A DNA stretch of 64,000 nucleotides from Lycium barbarum (taxonomy: Eukaryota > Streptophyta > Magnoliopsida > Solanales > Solanaceae): assembly GCF_019175385.1 (NCBI RefSeq), contig NC_083337.1, forward strand, positions 22,057,885 to 22,121,884. The letters are read 5' to 3'. The notes below the pieces were generated by a model that worked only from the letters and a program-made list of their open reading frames with translations, was not told the DNA's origin and searched no databases. Position 1 is the stretch's first letter. The number at the start of each line of letters is the position of its first letter. Below, one piece after another: positions 36,770 through 49,020 of the stretch. A program made the translations under genes and the position numbers.

Positions 36770-37760
36770 ACTGAGTTGATCAACCTCGGTGAAGAAGAGG
36801 ATGTCAAGGGGATACGAATCAGCGCTCACTTGGGAGCTCCACAAAAAGAAGAGCTCGTAGCTCTATTAAAGGAATATGTTGATGTCTTTGCCTGGTCATC
36901 GCGGATATGCCAGGTTTGAGCACTGAAATAGTGGCGCACATATTGCACATTAAGGAAGGCTTCACTCCGGTCAAGCAAAAGACCCGAACATTTAAGCCTG
37001 ACATGAGTATCAGGATAAAGAACGAAGTGGAGAAACAAATCAAATCTGGAATAGTGGAGGTGACATCCTACCCCACTTGGGTGGCCAATACAGTGCCAGT
37101 ACCTAAAAAGGACGGAAAGATCTGAATATGTGTTGACTACCGAGATCTCAAACGGGCCAATCCAAAAGACAACGTTTCACTCCCAAACATCCACATTCTA
37201 ATAGATAACTGCACCAAGCATGAGTTGCTGTCATTCGTGGATTGTTTCACCGGGTACCATCAGATACTTATGAACAAATAAGATGCTAAAAAGACAGCCT
37301 TATCACCCCTTAGGGAGTCTACCATTACAGGGTGATGTCGTTCGACCTCAAAAATGTTGGCGCCATATGCATGAGAGCTATGACTACCTTGTTCCATGAT
37401 ATGATGCTTCGAGATATTGAAGTCTATGTGGACGATATCATCATAAAATCAAGGAAAAGCTCAGAGCATACTGTGCATTTACGTGAGTTCTTCGACAGAC
37501 TTCACAAATTCAACCTAAAGCTAAACCGGCAAAGTGCGTGTTTGGAGAGCCTGCGGGTAAATTGCTAGGATTCATAATCAGCCGTAAGGGCATTGAACTA
37601 TACCCTACCAAGACTAAAGCAATTTAGGAGCTACTACCTCCACAAACCAAGAAAGAAGTTATGAGCTTCATGGGAAGGTTGAATTACATTGGATGATTCA
37701 TATCACAGCCAACTGTGATTACAGAGCCAATCCTTAAGTTGCTCAAAAAGGACGCTCCCA
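36770..37760 (+). pseudogene. Ogre-type reverse transcriptase remnant
   Basis: Blocks in order but in changing frames: VDVFAW (36880), PTWVANTVPVPKKDGK (37070), VCVDYRDLKRANPKD with a stop just before it (37125), FVDCFTGYHQI (37230), then the catalytic YVDDIIIKSR (near 37425) in the open part 37332-37568. The MPFGLKNA-type block has decayed to SFDLKNVGA. RLNYI marks the start of the connection. At least three frame changes and five stops. Confidence 0.82.
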
Positions 37761-38320
37761 AAAATTGGACAAAGGAATGTTAAGAGGCATTTGCTAGAAC
37801 CAAGAGATACCCTTCGAATCCTCCCGTCTTGATACCGCCCAGGCCAGGGAGTCCTCTGTTACTGTATCTGTCTGTATCACAGAAAGCTTTCGGGTGCATG
37901 CTCGCCCAGCATGATGAAGAGGGAAAAAAGGAACATGCCATCTACTATTTGAGTAAGAAGTTGACCTCCTGCTAAGTGTGGTATATTCTCATAGAGAAGA
38001 CTTGTTGTGCTTTAACTTGGATTGCCCAAAACCTAAGACACTGCCTATCTGTGTTTACCACTCACCTCATATCCAGAATGAATCCACTGAGATGTATTTT
38101 CCTGCAACCAATGCCCGTGGGAAAATTGGCTAAATGGAAAATGCTACTAAGAGAATTTTACATCGTGTACATAGCACAAAAGGCAATCAAGGGCCAAGCC
38201 TTAGCGGATTTGCTGGCGGAGAGTCCCGTGGATGATAAATTGAAATCATTACGGACTTTCTTCCCAGACGAGGAAGTGATGTCCATGGAAAAAGAGGTGG
38301 CGGAACCATATTCAAGCTAG
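37761..38320 (+). pseudogene. Ogre-type first RNase H remnant
   Basis: The gypsy-type RNase H after RT: an LLLYLSVS-like start near 37855, YYLSKK (37945), a stop at 37975, then the open part 37976-38320 with CCALTWIAQ and GQALADLLAE near the end. Most of the domain is present but split by stops. Confidence 0.7.
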
Positions 38321-38574
38321 ATATTGTTCTTCGATGGAGTAGTCAACTACAAAGGATCAGGCATCAGAACGGTGTTGATATCAGAAACAGGACAACACTA
38401 TCCGATGGCCGCAAAACTCAACTTCAGATGTACCAACAACAAGGAAGAATACAAAACATGTATCCAAGGCCTCAGGATAGCGCTAGACATGAACATACAG
38501 GAGTTGTTGGTTATCGCGGACTCCGACTTGCTCCTAAATTAAGTAAAAAGAAATTGGGCAACTAAAAATTATAA
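38321..38574 (+). pseudogene. Ogre-type second (archaeal-type) RNase H, interrupted
   Basis: FFDGVVNYKGSG, NNKEEYKTC and VIADSDLLL give the three acidic positions of an archaeal-type RNase H domain, which is diagnostic of the Tat lineage. The frame has a TAA at 38540 and is then cut by the chromovirus insertion. The target duplication gatac is at 38575-38579, and the coding sequence resumes at 47617. Confidence 0.82.
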
Positions 38575-38579
38575 GATAC

Positions 38580-40961
38580 TGTTACACCTTGAAAATTTCG
38601 TGTCGTTTGCATTCTGAGTGAACTAACACAAACCTAGAGTGGACATGAAGCCCTTATAAGGTTACGAAGATTATCTTATAACTTTCGTGTACCCTAAGAC
38701 TTCGGAGTTAAATGAATCAGTGAAAGTAAGTTCGTTGAAAAAAGTGGAGTTTGAGTTATGTTTTGGGAAGATTTTGTATCATTTGAGATATGCATTGCTT
38801 ACCATTTCCTTGAGGGGAGATATAGGGACCCTTGGATGGTTAATGAAGTTTTATACAAGTGCCAAGAAGGTTCCATAAGTATTGGTGGCCAAACTAATAG
38901 AAAAGAACGTTTTTTCGCAAAATCGGGAAAAATGGGGCAATATGCGGGGCCGTAAATTGGCTGTAAACTCCCCATTTTGGGTGAGGTTTCTTCCCAACAG
39001 CACCCCCATGTTGTGGGGGGAGTATGCAGCCACATGCTCAGTACGCTGAGCCGCTTACTCAGTACGCTGAGCCGCTTACTCACCGCAACACGGAGCGGTG
39101 GGGGCGAATTAGACACCTTTTTAAACCCCAAAAGACCCCATTCATAACATTAACTTTCCATACTTATTTACCCACACTTATAGAGGGTTATTGAGAGTTC
39201 TTGAAGGTTCCATATCTTTCCAAACCTTTTCATATCATCAAGAGAGAAGATCAACATCCAAACATCAAAGTTAATCCATGGAAGGTGATTGTTCGTGTCT
39301 CTTTGCAAGGTGGTGATGAACTTGATCTTTGAAAGAGTTGAGTAAGGTGAAGTTCTTCCATTATAAGGTATATTATTCCTATTATTTACATGATTGAGTT
39401 GATGCAAAGGTTTAGTAACTCTTGGAAAGGAAAATAATGAAAGTGGAGAAGTCATAAAGGGTTGAAATGAAGAAGATGACTATGAGATGAACTTGAAAAG
39501 GGATTTTTGGATAAATTCGAGATTTAATTGTATATAACTTCTTGTTTGTGATATTGTAGATGTTGTTATTATTGTTTGGGGTTGTTTTGTAATATGATGG
39601 AAGTCAATAAAATAGGAGAAATGCTGCCTAAATTTCTCTTAGCTCCGTAGTTGCTCTAGTTTGAACTTATGGGTGTTTTAAAGACTTAACCTTTAGTATG
39701 AATCGTCTTGAATGAAGATTTGCGGGCTTCGGAGAAGAATGTTAAGTAGTTGAGAAGACGTAAAGGTATGTAAGGCTAATCATTTCCTTCTAAGGCATGA
39801 TTCCCTATTTGTGAACTCATAGATGATATCCATAACATTCCTATTTTTTGAAATGCTAGAAGCTCATAATTCTTAAAAATTCTCACGATATAGTTGACAA
39901 TGCTCTTTATGAAGATAATGATAATGATGATGATGACGATTTTATTACTAGAGATGCCAAAGCTTAAAGTTCTTGATGTTCTCGTGACATTAATGAGCTT
40001 GTTCCATAATTATTGATTTCCTTCATTGTTATTGATCTCATCTTATAATAATCATTCTTTCAAGGTGAGATATCGTGATGATGATGTTTCCATAATAGGA
40101 ATTGTAGGTTTATCGACCTTACGTCACTCCGATAGGATAGTAATGTTTCATTGGGCTCTCATGCATGCTTTATTATTTATGTATGTATTTTCTCACGCCG
40201 CGTAATGCTATAGCTGGCCGGGCAGACATATAGATATACACACCACTGCAGTGGGAAGCTTATGATATCATCCCAGACACAGGATGCCTGAACACGGGAT
40301 GATGGATCGGGCTGCGCATTCCGCAACAATATATGAAAAATGTTTATATTAAAAAGCTAAGCATGCGTGACATTCGCCTTAAGAGGCATCCAGATATACA
40401 GGTTATCTCTCTATCTCATATTACTTTCCATATCTTTATTTTATTGCTATGCATGCCTTACATACTCAGTACATTATTCGTACTGACGTCAATTTGTTTG
40501 TGGATGTTACGTTTATGCCCGCAGGTAGGCAGCGAGACGAATTCGATTCTTAGGGGCTTCATCCGCTATCTCTTGGGAGTGCTCAATTTGTCTCGAAGCT
40601 GCAGTCTAGTGGTACTATTCTTTGGTGTAAATATGGGCATAGCAGGGTCCTATCCCGTCCTGGTGATGTTATGCACTCCTTGTAGAGGCTCGTAGGTGGA
40701 CGTGTATAGTTAGATGTCTTATAACCTTATCGACTTATTTTTTGTATATCATTTTGGCAGCCTTGTTGGCTTGTATATATGGGCCTAGTTGATGATGGTC
40801 ATTTGGAGAGCTATTATTATTGCGGATTCATGCCGTTGTAGATCATCATTTCATAAATTATCTTTCGTGATCCACCTAGAATGATAATGAGAGGTATGCT
40901 AAGAGGTGCTTGGCAGGTTAGCTCCGGGTACCCGTCATGGCCCTCCGGTTTGGTCGTAACA
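38580..40961 (+). repeat. 5' LTR of the Del/Tekay-type element
   Basis: TGTTACACCTTG...GGTCGTAACA, 2382 bp. U3 has a duplicated TACTCAGTACGCTGAGCCGCT-type block (39038-39080) just before TTTTTAAACCCC, the likely TATA region. Donor-like site at 39766 and acceptor-like GCCCGCAG ending at 40524. Confidence 0.93.
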
Positions 40962-40965
40962 AAAG

Positions 40966-40977
40966 TGGTATCGGAGT
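40966..40977 (+). other. Primer binding site, tRNA-iMet type
   Basis: TGGTATCGGAGT, four bases after the LTR. The standard plant iMet primer site is TGGTATCAGAGC, so there are two differences. Confidence 0.85.
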
Positions 40978-41168
40978 AGTTCGTCCTAGGTGTGTCTACG
41001 AACCGTGTCTAGTAGAGTCTTGTTTACGGGTGTGAAGCGCGCCACAGTTATAAATAGGAGACTTTGGGGCCTTTAGGAATGATTGACCTTTCTTCCTCAT
41101 CATAGATTGTGCGATAGAGCCATGATATAAGAATTTTCCTTTCCTAGCCGTGTGTTGCATTTTCAGTG

Positions 41169-41960
41169 ATGCCTGTGAAGAGAACAGCAACAGCGGTCCA
41201 GAAGGGAAAGACAATAGAAGGTAGGAGGATTGAGCGGGAACTACCGGTAGATAGAGAGAAGGGTGAGTCCTAGAATGAGGTTCCATCTCGGACCTCTCAT
41301 ACTCCACCCATTTCAGAGGAGCACGAAGGATCCTCAGCTCCAGCTCCAACACCTCCAGTTCCTCCACCAGATGCCTCAAGCCAAGAGATAAGAGAGACTA
41401 TCCTTTTGCTTACCTAGTAAGTAGCCGCTCAAGCACAGCGGTAGGGTGCGGGCCATGGTGATAGGGTTCAGAGCAAGAGGGCCAGGTTTTCAGGGTTTGA
41501 TAGTGAGTTCAGAGGTGGCCCAAGGCAGTAGTTCTCTAAACGCTCAACTCATTCAGCAGCTAGTGCACCTCCATAGTTTCCTGGACCCAGGTTTGATAGA
41601 CCTACTTATTTTGGGCCAGCTCAGAGTTCCCAGTTCTTAGATTAGGAGTGGTACTAGTCAGATGATACCACCTATACAACAATGTATTTTGTGCGGTAAT
41701 TTACATTGGGGATCGTACCGATTTAGTTTAGATGTTTGTTATTCTTGCGGTTGGCCAGGTCATATCAAGCGCGACGGTCTATCGATAGGTGGTACACGTA
41801 AGGTCCAGCCCACAGGATCAGTAGCTGATTTTTCGTCATTTGTACGCCCTCTAGCACAAAGCTCACAGACACCAGCTGGCCGTGGTATGGGTAGAGGAGG
41901 AGCACCCAGTTCGAGTGGTCCTCAACGTCCTATCTATGCACTAGCTGGATTATAGGATCT
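41169..41960 (+). pseudogene. Del/Tekay-type gag, capsid core deleted
   Basis: Opens MPVKRTATA at ATG 41169 and keeps the N-terminal Pro-rich part (to about 41440) and the C-terminal part from about 41460 (basic, Phe/Gly/Pro-rich). The two are joined directly, and I see no capsid domain between them. Family gag proteins carry about 250 to 300 more residues here, so a large in-element deletion is inferred. The zinc knuckle near 41737-41778 reads CYSCGWPGHIKRDG, with Gly for the last metal-binding Cys. Stops at several positions. Confidence 0.75.
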
Positions 41961-42370
41961 TGAGTCTTCCCCCAATATTGTCACAAGTATTTTATCAGTA
42001 TCTTCTTATGATGTATATGCATTGATTGATCCAGGTTCTACATTGTCATATATATTACTCCTTATATTGATGATCATATTGGGGTAAAACCTGAACCAAT
42101 TAAAACTTTCAAAGTATCTACACCGTTGGTGATCCAGTAATAGCTAGACGGGTGTATAGAAACTGTGTGGTTGTAGTTTGCGACCGCTAGACCATGCCTA
42201 ATTTGACCGACCTGAAAATGCTAGATTTTGATGTCATTTTGGGTATGGATTGGTTGGCCTCCTATTATGCCAATGTTGATTATGCCAATGTTGATTGTAG
42301 AACTAAAATGTTTAGTTTCCAGTTTCCAGGAGATTGATTTTGCCATTGATGTGTTACCGGATACTAAGCC
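41961..42370 (+). pseudogene. Del/Tekay-type protease remnant
   Basis: ALIDPGSTLSY (near 42030) is the active-site block, with Asp-Pro-Gly where Asp-x-Gly is expected. Downstream there are frame changes and a perfect 15-base tandem duplication (tatgccaatgttgat at 42266-42295). Confidence 0.7.
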
Positions 42371-43160
42371 CATATCTATTCCTCCTTAGAGAATGGCTGC
42401 TGCAGAATTGAAAGAGTTGAAGAATGCAACTAAAGAATTTGCTCGAGAAAGGCTTTATTAGGCCTAGTTCGTCACCATGGGGAGCACCTATGTTGTTTTC
42501 AAGAAAGAAAAATGGTTTCTTGCAGATGTGTATTGACTATAGGCAGTTGAATAAGGTGTCAATAAAAAACGAATATTCACTTCCAAGTATTAATGATTTA
42601 TTTGATCAGTTGCAGGATGCCAAATGGCTCACAAAGATAGATCTGTGATCGGGGTACCACCAGGTGAGAGTCAAAGAGGAGGACATTCTTAAGATAACCT
42701 TTAGAACTAGATATGGTCATTTCGAGTTTTGAGTAATGTCATTTGGATTGACCAATGCACCGACTATATTCATGAATTTGACGAATAAGGTGTTCAGGTC
42801 TTTCCTAGATCTATTTGTGATTGTATTTATCGATGATATCCTAGCATACTCTCGATCCGAGGCAGAACATGCGGATCATCTATGTACTGTATCTAGAGTT
42901 CTTTACGCTCGGGAGCTATATGCAAAGTTCTCAAAATGTGGGTTCTGGTTGAACTTTGTAATTTTTCTGGGGCATATTATTTCAGTTGATAGTATTTGGG
43001 TGGATACCCAGAAGATTGAAGCTATGAAGACTTGGCAAGGCCTACAACACCTACTGAAGTTTGTAGCTTTCTGGGGTTGGCTAGTTACTATAGAAGCTTT
43101 GTAGAAGGATTTTCTTCTATTTCTGCACCACTGATACCTTCGGTGTTAGTTGGCTTATGT
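42371..43160 (+). pseudogene. Del/Tekay-type reverse transcriptase remnant
   Basis: [26 protein letters not shown], a stop where the TKIDLRSGYHQ block needs Arg (42647), MSFGLTNAPTIFM and the catalytic VFIDDILAYSR (near 42830) are seen in order. FSKCGFWL and FLGHIIS follow. Mostly two frames with stops. The catalytic Asp pair is kept. Confidence 0.85.
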
Positions 43161-43700
43161 GTTGATGCAGCACTGTAAGGTAATTGCTTAAGCTTCAAGG
43201 CAGTTGCGAAAACATAAGAAAAAACTACCCGACTCATGATCTAGAGTTAGCTGCGGTTATTCATCCATTGAAGATGTGGAGCCATTATTTATATGGCATT
43301 CATGTTGATATTTATATAGACCACAAGAGTTTCCAATATATTTTCAAGCAGAAGGAGTTGAATCTACGGCAAAGACAGTGGTTGGAGCTATTAAAGGATT
43401 ATGATGTGAGTATCTTATATCATCCTGGAAAGGTAAAGGTAGTAGCTGATGCTCTTAGCTGCAAATCCATGGGCAGTTTATGTGATGTTCAGCCAGTGAA
43501 AAGGGAGTTAGCTCGTGAGCTTCAACAGCTAGCCAGCTTAGGAGTTCGCTTGATGGACTCAGGCAATATAGGAGTCACTGTCCAGAATTCAGTTGTCTCA
43601 TCTTTAATAGTGGAGGTGAAAAGCGACAATATAAGGACCCATATTAATTCATTACAAAGATACACTTCCTCAGAAGAAAAAGTCATCATTTGAGATTGAT
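43161..43700 (+). pseudogene. Del/Tekay-type RNase H remnant
   Basis: The open part 43184-43693 has [12 protein letters not shown] (acidic residue kept), [12 protein letters not shown] (catalytic Asp kept), [16 protein letters not shown] and VVADALS. The first part of the domain, with the first catalytic Asp, is missing or deleted: RT connection sequence passes into it near 43170 without the usual DASxxGLG-type block. So the domain is truncated at its start. Confidence 0.8.
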
Positions 43701-44640
43701 GCAGATAGAGTTCTCAGGTATCGAGGTAGTTATGTGTTCCTGATGTCGCAGGGTTGCGTCAACAGATTCTAGGGGAAGTCCATCCTTCCCATTATTTTGT
43801 TCATCCAAGAGCGACAAAGATGTATTGTGACATTAAATCCATTTATTGGTAGGACGGAATGAAGAAAGAAATAGCAAAGTTCGTAGCTCAATGCCCTAAC
43901 TGTCAGCAGGTAAAGATTTAGCATCAGAAGCCGGGGGATTATTGCAAGCTCTAGAATTCCAACCTGGAAATGTGAAGTGATTAATATGGATTTCATTACG
44001 GACTTGCCTCATTCTCAGCGTAAGTATGATTCTACATGGGTAATTGTGGATAGACTTACGAAGTCAGCTCATTTTGTACAAGTTAGAACTACGTACTCAG
44101 CTGAAGATTATGCAAAGCTTTATGTCAAAGAGATAGTACGACTTTATGGTTTTCCAGTATCCATTATTTCTGATAGAGGGGCACAGTTGACAGCTAATTT
44201 CTGGAAGTCTTTTCAAAATGGATTGGGGACTCAGGTGAGTCTTAGTACAACATTTCATTCCCAGACTGATAGACAAGTTGAGCATGCCATTTAGACCCTC
44301 AAAGATCTGTTAAGGGTATGCGTGATAGACTTTGAAGGTAGTTAGGATGATCATTTACCATTCGTTGAGTTTACATATAGCAACAGTTATCACCCTGGCA
44401 TCCAGATGGACCATATAAGGCTTTATATGGGCACAAGTGTAGATCACCAATTGGATGGTTTGAATTGCGGAAGAATAAGTTAATAGGCCCAGATTTGATC
44501 CAGCAAGTAGTAGAAAAGGTCAAGTTCATTCAGAATCGATAATTGGCAGCTCAGAGTCATCAGAAATCTTATGTAGATGATCGCCGACGAGACTTAGAAT
44601 TCCAAGTTAATGATTAGGTATTCTTAAAGGTATCACCTAC
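43701..44640 (+). pseudogene. Del/Tekay-type integrase core remnant
   Basis: Zinc-finger part with CPNCQQVK (43890), then a frame change. The open part 43977-44294 has NMDFITDLP (first Asp), IISDRGAQL (second Asp) and a TDRQVE block (Glu). All three catalytic residues are readable, but stops at 44292 and beyond plus the upstream frameshift prevent expression of one protein. Confidence 0.82.
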
Positions 44641-44880
44641 GAAAGGTGTGATGAGATTTGCTAAAAAGGATAAGCTTAGTCCTCGGTATATTGGGTCGTA
44701 CAAGGTTGTATGCAAGGTAGGCCAGGTGCCTTATGAGTTAGATTTACCTTCGGAATTGGAGTCAGTCCATCAAGTTTTCCATGTATCAATGCTTCGCATG
44801 TGTATTGGAGACCCTTTCAGAATTGCTCCTGTGGATGATGTCCAGGTCACTGAGAAATGACCCTTTCAGAATTGCTCTCT
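44641..44880 (+). pseudogene. Integrase C-terminal segment with 18-base direct repeat
   Basis: MRFAKKDKLSPRYIGSYKV and HQVFHVSMLR are typical of the Del/Tekay integrase C-terminus. ACCCTTTCAGAATTGCTC occurs twice (44811-44828 and 44860-44877). The second copy follows directly on the stop TGA, where a chromodomain would be expected. I cannot recognise a chromodomain after it. Confidence 0.75.
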
Positions 44881-45032
44881 TTTGATGATTTCTTGGTTGT
44901 GTGTGGCCATTATTGTTGTAATTTTTGTAGCCCTATGAGGAATTATATATTTTGGATTGTTGTGATAAGATGATAATGACATATTCTTAGGGGAAACTCT
45001 GGCAAAATTTTTGTAGAATCCCTAAGAGTCTA

Positions 45033-45067
45033 ACATTCGAGGACGAATGTTTTTAAGGGGGGAGGAA
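45033..45067 (+). other. Hairpin plus polypurine tract
   Basis: ACATTCG-AGGA-CGAATGT (45033-45050) is a 7-bp hairpin, followed by the purine tract AAGGGGGGAGGAA (45055-45067) abutting the 3' LTR. The same pair recurs at 56082-56116 in the non-coding element. Confidence 0.8.
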
Positions 45068-46852
45068 TGTTACACCTTGGAAATTTCGTGTCGTTTGCAT
45101 TATTAGTGAACTAACACAAGCCTAAAGTAGAAATGAATACCTTAAAAGGTTAAGAATATTATTTGATAACTTTAAGCATGTACCCTAAGGATTCAGAGTT
45201 AAATGAATCGGTGAAAGTAAGTTTGTTGAAAAAAGTGGAGTTTGAGTTATGTTTTGGGAAGATTTCGTATCATTTGAGTTATAAATTTCTTACCATTACC
45301 TTTTGAGGGATCTATAGGTCCCCTTGGATGGTAAATGAAGTTTTATACAAGTTCCAAGAAGGTTCCATAATGATTGGTGGTCAAACGAATCGAAAAGAAC
45401 AGTTTTTCACGAAACAGGGGAAAATGGGGCAATATGCGGCCGCATATTCAGTAAGCTGGGCCACATATTGGCCGCAAACTCCCAATTTTGGGTAGTTTTT
45501 CTGCCCAACACCAATTTTGTGTAGGGAGTATACGGCCGCATACTCAGTATGCTGAGCCACACACTCACCACAACATGGAGCGGTGGGGCGAATTGGACAG
45601 CTTTTTAAACCCCAAAAGGCCCCATTCTTCACATTAACTTTCCATACTTATCTCCCCACACTTATAGAGGGTTATTGAGAGTTCTTGAAGGTTCCATAGC
45701 TTTCCAAACCTTTCCATATCATCAAGAGAGAAGATCAGCATCCAAACATCAAAGTTAATCCATGGAAGGTGATTGTTCTTGTCTCTTAGCAAGGTGGTGA
45801 TGAACTTGATCTTTGAAAGAGCTGAGTAAGGTGAAGTTCTTCTATTATAATGTATATTATTCCTATTATATACATGATTGAGTTGATGTAAAGGTTTAGT
45901 AACTCTTGGAAAGGAAAAGAATGAAAGTGGAAAAGTCATAAAGGGTTGAAATAAAGAAGATGACTATGACATCAACTTGAAAAGGGATTTTTGGATAAAT
46001 TTGAGATATAATTGAATATAAATTCTTGATTGTGATATTGTGGATGTTGTTATTGTTGTTTGGGGGCTATTTTTTAATATGGTAGAAGTCAATAAAATAG
46101 GGGAAATGCTGCCGAAATTTTCGTTAGCTCCTTAGTTGCTCTAGTTTGAACTTATGGGTGTTTTCAAGACTTAATCTTTAGTATGAATCCTCTTGAATGT
46201 AGATTTGCGGGATTGGGAGGAGAAAGTTAAGTAGTTAAGAAGGTGTGAAGGTATGTAAGGCTAATCGTTTCCTTCTAAGGCATGATTCCCTATTGGTGAA
46301 CTCATACATGATATCCATAAAATTTCCTATTCCTCGAAATAATAGAAGCTCATAATTCTTAAAACTTCTAACGATATAGTTGACAATGCTCTTTATGATG
46401 ATAATGATAATGATGATTTCTTTTCTAGAGATGCCAAAGCTTAAAGTTCTTGATGTTCTCGTGATATTAATGAGCTTGTTCCATAATTATTGATTTCCTT
46501 CATTGTTGTTGATCTCATCTTATTATAATTATTCTTTCCAGGTGAGATATCGCGATGATGATGTTTCCATAATAGAAATTGGAGGTTTATCGACCTTACT
46601 TCACTCCAATAGGATAGTAATGTCTCATTGGGCTCTCATGCATGCTTTATTATATATGTATGTATTTTCTCACACCTCGTCGTGCTATAGCCGGCCAGGC
46701 AGACATATAGATGTACACACCACTGCAGTGGGCAGCTTATGATATCATCGCGGACGCGGGATGCCCAGATGCGGGATGATGGAATGGGTTGTGTGTTCCG
46801 CAGCAATATATATAGATGATATGATATATGGATCGGGCTACACATTCTGCAG

Positions 46853-46937
<85 letters not shown>

Positions 46938-47611
46938 CGGGCTGCATGTTTTGCAGCAATATTTATCTATATGTATATATGAAAAATATTTATATTAAAA
47001 AACTAAGTATTCGTGACATCCGCTTTAAGAGGCATCCAGATGTACCGGTTATCTCTCTTATCTCATATTACTTTCTATATCATTATTATATCGCTATGTG
47101 TGCCTTACATACTCAGTACATTATTCGTACTAACGTCCTTTTGGTTGTGTATGCTGCGTTCATGCCCGCCGGTAGGCAGGGAGACGGATCAGATTATTAG
47201 GTGCTTCATCATCTATCTCTCAGGAGTTCTCCATTTGCCTCGAAGCTGCAGTCTAGTGGTACTATTATTTTGTGTACATATGGGTATGGCGGGATCCTGT
47301 CCCGTCCTGGTGATGTTATGCACTCCTTGTAGAGGCTCGTAGGCAGACGTGCATAGTTAGACATCTTATAACCTTATCGGCTTATTTTCTGTATATCATT
47401 TTGGCAGCCTTGTCAGCTTGTATATATATAGGCCTAGTTGATGATGTTCATAGATAGAGCTATTATTATTGCGGATTCATGCCCTTGTAGATCGCGATAT
47501 TTATAATTTATATTTCATGGTCCTCCTAGAATGATAATGAGAGGTATGCTAAGCGGTGCTTGGTAGGTTAGCTCCGGGTACCCGTCATGGCCCTCCGGTT
47601 GGGTCGTGACA
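45068..47611 (+). repeat. 3' LTR of the Del/Tekay-type element
   Basis: TGTTACACCTTGG...GGGTCGTGACA, 2544 bp. Longer than the 5' LTR, mainly because the block gatcgggctgc...gcagcaatata is present about three times and carries an 80-base (AT)n tract. Donor-like site at 46251. The acceptor-like GCCCGCAG is changed to GCCCGCCG here, with another CAG at 47177-47179. Confidence 0.93.
46790..46975. repeat. (AT)n microsatellite in an expanded minisatellite
   Basis: About 80 bases of perfect AT repeat (46855-46934), flanked by copies of a GATCGGGCTGC...GCAGCAATAT unit. The 5' LTR has one unit (near 40304) and no long AT run. Confidence 0.9.
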
Positions 47612-47616
47612 GATAC

Positions 47617-49020
47617 TCCTATATGTGAATCTGGTACAAAGATTGTGCGGGAGATTCAAGAGTATTGACTTCAGGCATACTCCAAGGGCTTAGAATGAGT
47701 TCGCAGATGTATTGGCCACAATAGCATCTATGATCCAGCACTCTGAGAGTACCCACATTGATCCACTAGAGATAATACTAGGAGAAAAGCAGGCTCACTG
47801 CGACCACGTAAAGGCCGAGCTAGATGGCCAACCGTGGTACGCTGACATTAAGGCCTACCTGGAAAAATGGGAGTATCCCAGAGAGTTTAGCAAACCAAAA
47901 GAAAACCATCAGGAGATTGGCCAATGGTTTCTTCTTGAACAAGGAAGTACTATAAAAAAGTACCACTAACCTTGGGTTGTTTAGATGTGTGGATGCCGAA
48001 GAGGCCACAAAATTGCTAAAAAAAGTACACGCATGGGCATGCGGAGCTCACATGAATGATTCGTCGTTGCTAATAAAATCTTGAGGATAGGATATTATTG
48101 GATAACCATGGAACATGACTCCTGTAAATTCATGAAAAAGTGCCATCAATGTCAGATACACGGGGATCTGATCAGGGTTCCACCCACAGAATTACATGCA
48201 ATGAGCTCACCCTGGCCTTTCGTGCTATTGGGAATGGATGTCATAGGACCCATCGAGCCTCCAGCCTCCAGCGGGCATCGTTTTCATCTTAGTCGCCATA
48301 GATTAATTCACTAAATGGGTGGAGGCAACTTCCTACAAATCAGTGAAGATGAAAGTCGTGCCAACTTCATCAAAAATAATTTGATATGTCATTTCAGTGT
48401 GCTAGAATCAATCATCAAAGACAATGGTGCCAATCTGAATAGCCATTTGATAAAAGATATCTGTGAGCAATTCAAAATCACTCATAGGAACTCTACTGCC
48501 TATCGGCAACAAATTAACAAAGCCATAGAGGCTGCCAATAAGAACATCAAAAGAATCTTGAGAAAAATGGTCGACAACTATAGGAATTGGTACGAGCAGC
48601 TACCGTACACCTTGTTGGGATACAGAACAACAACCAGAACATCCACTAGGTCAACCCCATACCTCCTTGTCTATGGTATAGAAGCGGTCATACCCGCAGA
48701 AGTGGAGATCCCGATACTCAAGATTATCCAAGAGGCAGAGCTGAAAGATGCAGAATGGATTAGAAATCGTTATGAAAAAGTGGCCATGATAGAGGAAAAG
48801 AGAATTGTGGCGGTGTGCCACGGACAGCTATACAAACAAAGGATGTCTAGAGCCTTCAACAAGCGGGTCAGAACTCGACTTTTCCAGATAGGACAACTCA
48901 TACTCACGCGAGTCTTCCCTCACCAAGAAGAGTTATATGCCTAGCCAAGATGGATGGACAAGAGTGGACCAAGGCTATCAATGCAGACGCACTCAAGAGA
49001 TACTACATTTGGATTCAATT
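47617..49020 (+). pseudogene. Ogre-type RNase H-integrase linker and integrase
   Basis: Continues the Ogre element after the chromovirus. A linker (to about 48060) leads to the zinc finger, with its CHQCQIHGDLI half near 48140, and to the core: GMDVIGPIEPP (first Asp, near 48233), IIKDNGANL (second Asp, 48415) and EAANKNIKRIL (Glu, 48529). A TAA at 48312 splits the core, and 48315-48944 is one open part of 209 codons. At 48944 the frame passes almost directly from FPHQEE to the last MDGQEW...NADALKRYY block, so about 35 residues normally found between them appear to be lost. The catalytic triad is readable. Confidence 0.85.

Larger units (their letters stand above)
38580..47611 (+). mobile_element. 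Del/Tekay-type chromovirus-like element
   Basis: A complete structure of about 9.0 kb: 5' LTR 38580-40961, primer site for initiator tRNA-Met, gag, protease, RT, RNase H, integrase, purine tract, 3' LTR 45068-47611, and a perfect target duplication gatac (38575-38579, 47612-47616). Long LTRs, the iMet primer and the C-terminal integrase sequence fit the Del/Tekay clade. The internal region is short (4.1 kb) because most of gag is missing, and every gene has stops. I see no intact chromodomain after integrase. Confidence 0.88.

Noticed and set aside
46636..46982. Ile/Tyr-rich frames on both strands around 46860-46930
   Set aside because: Translated (AT)n repeat in the chromovirus 3' LTR.
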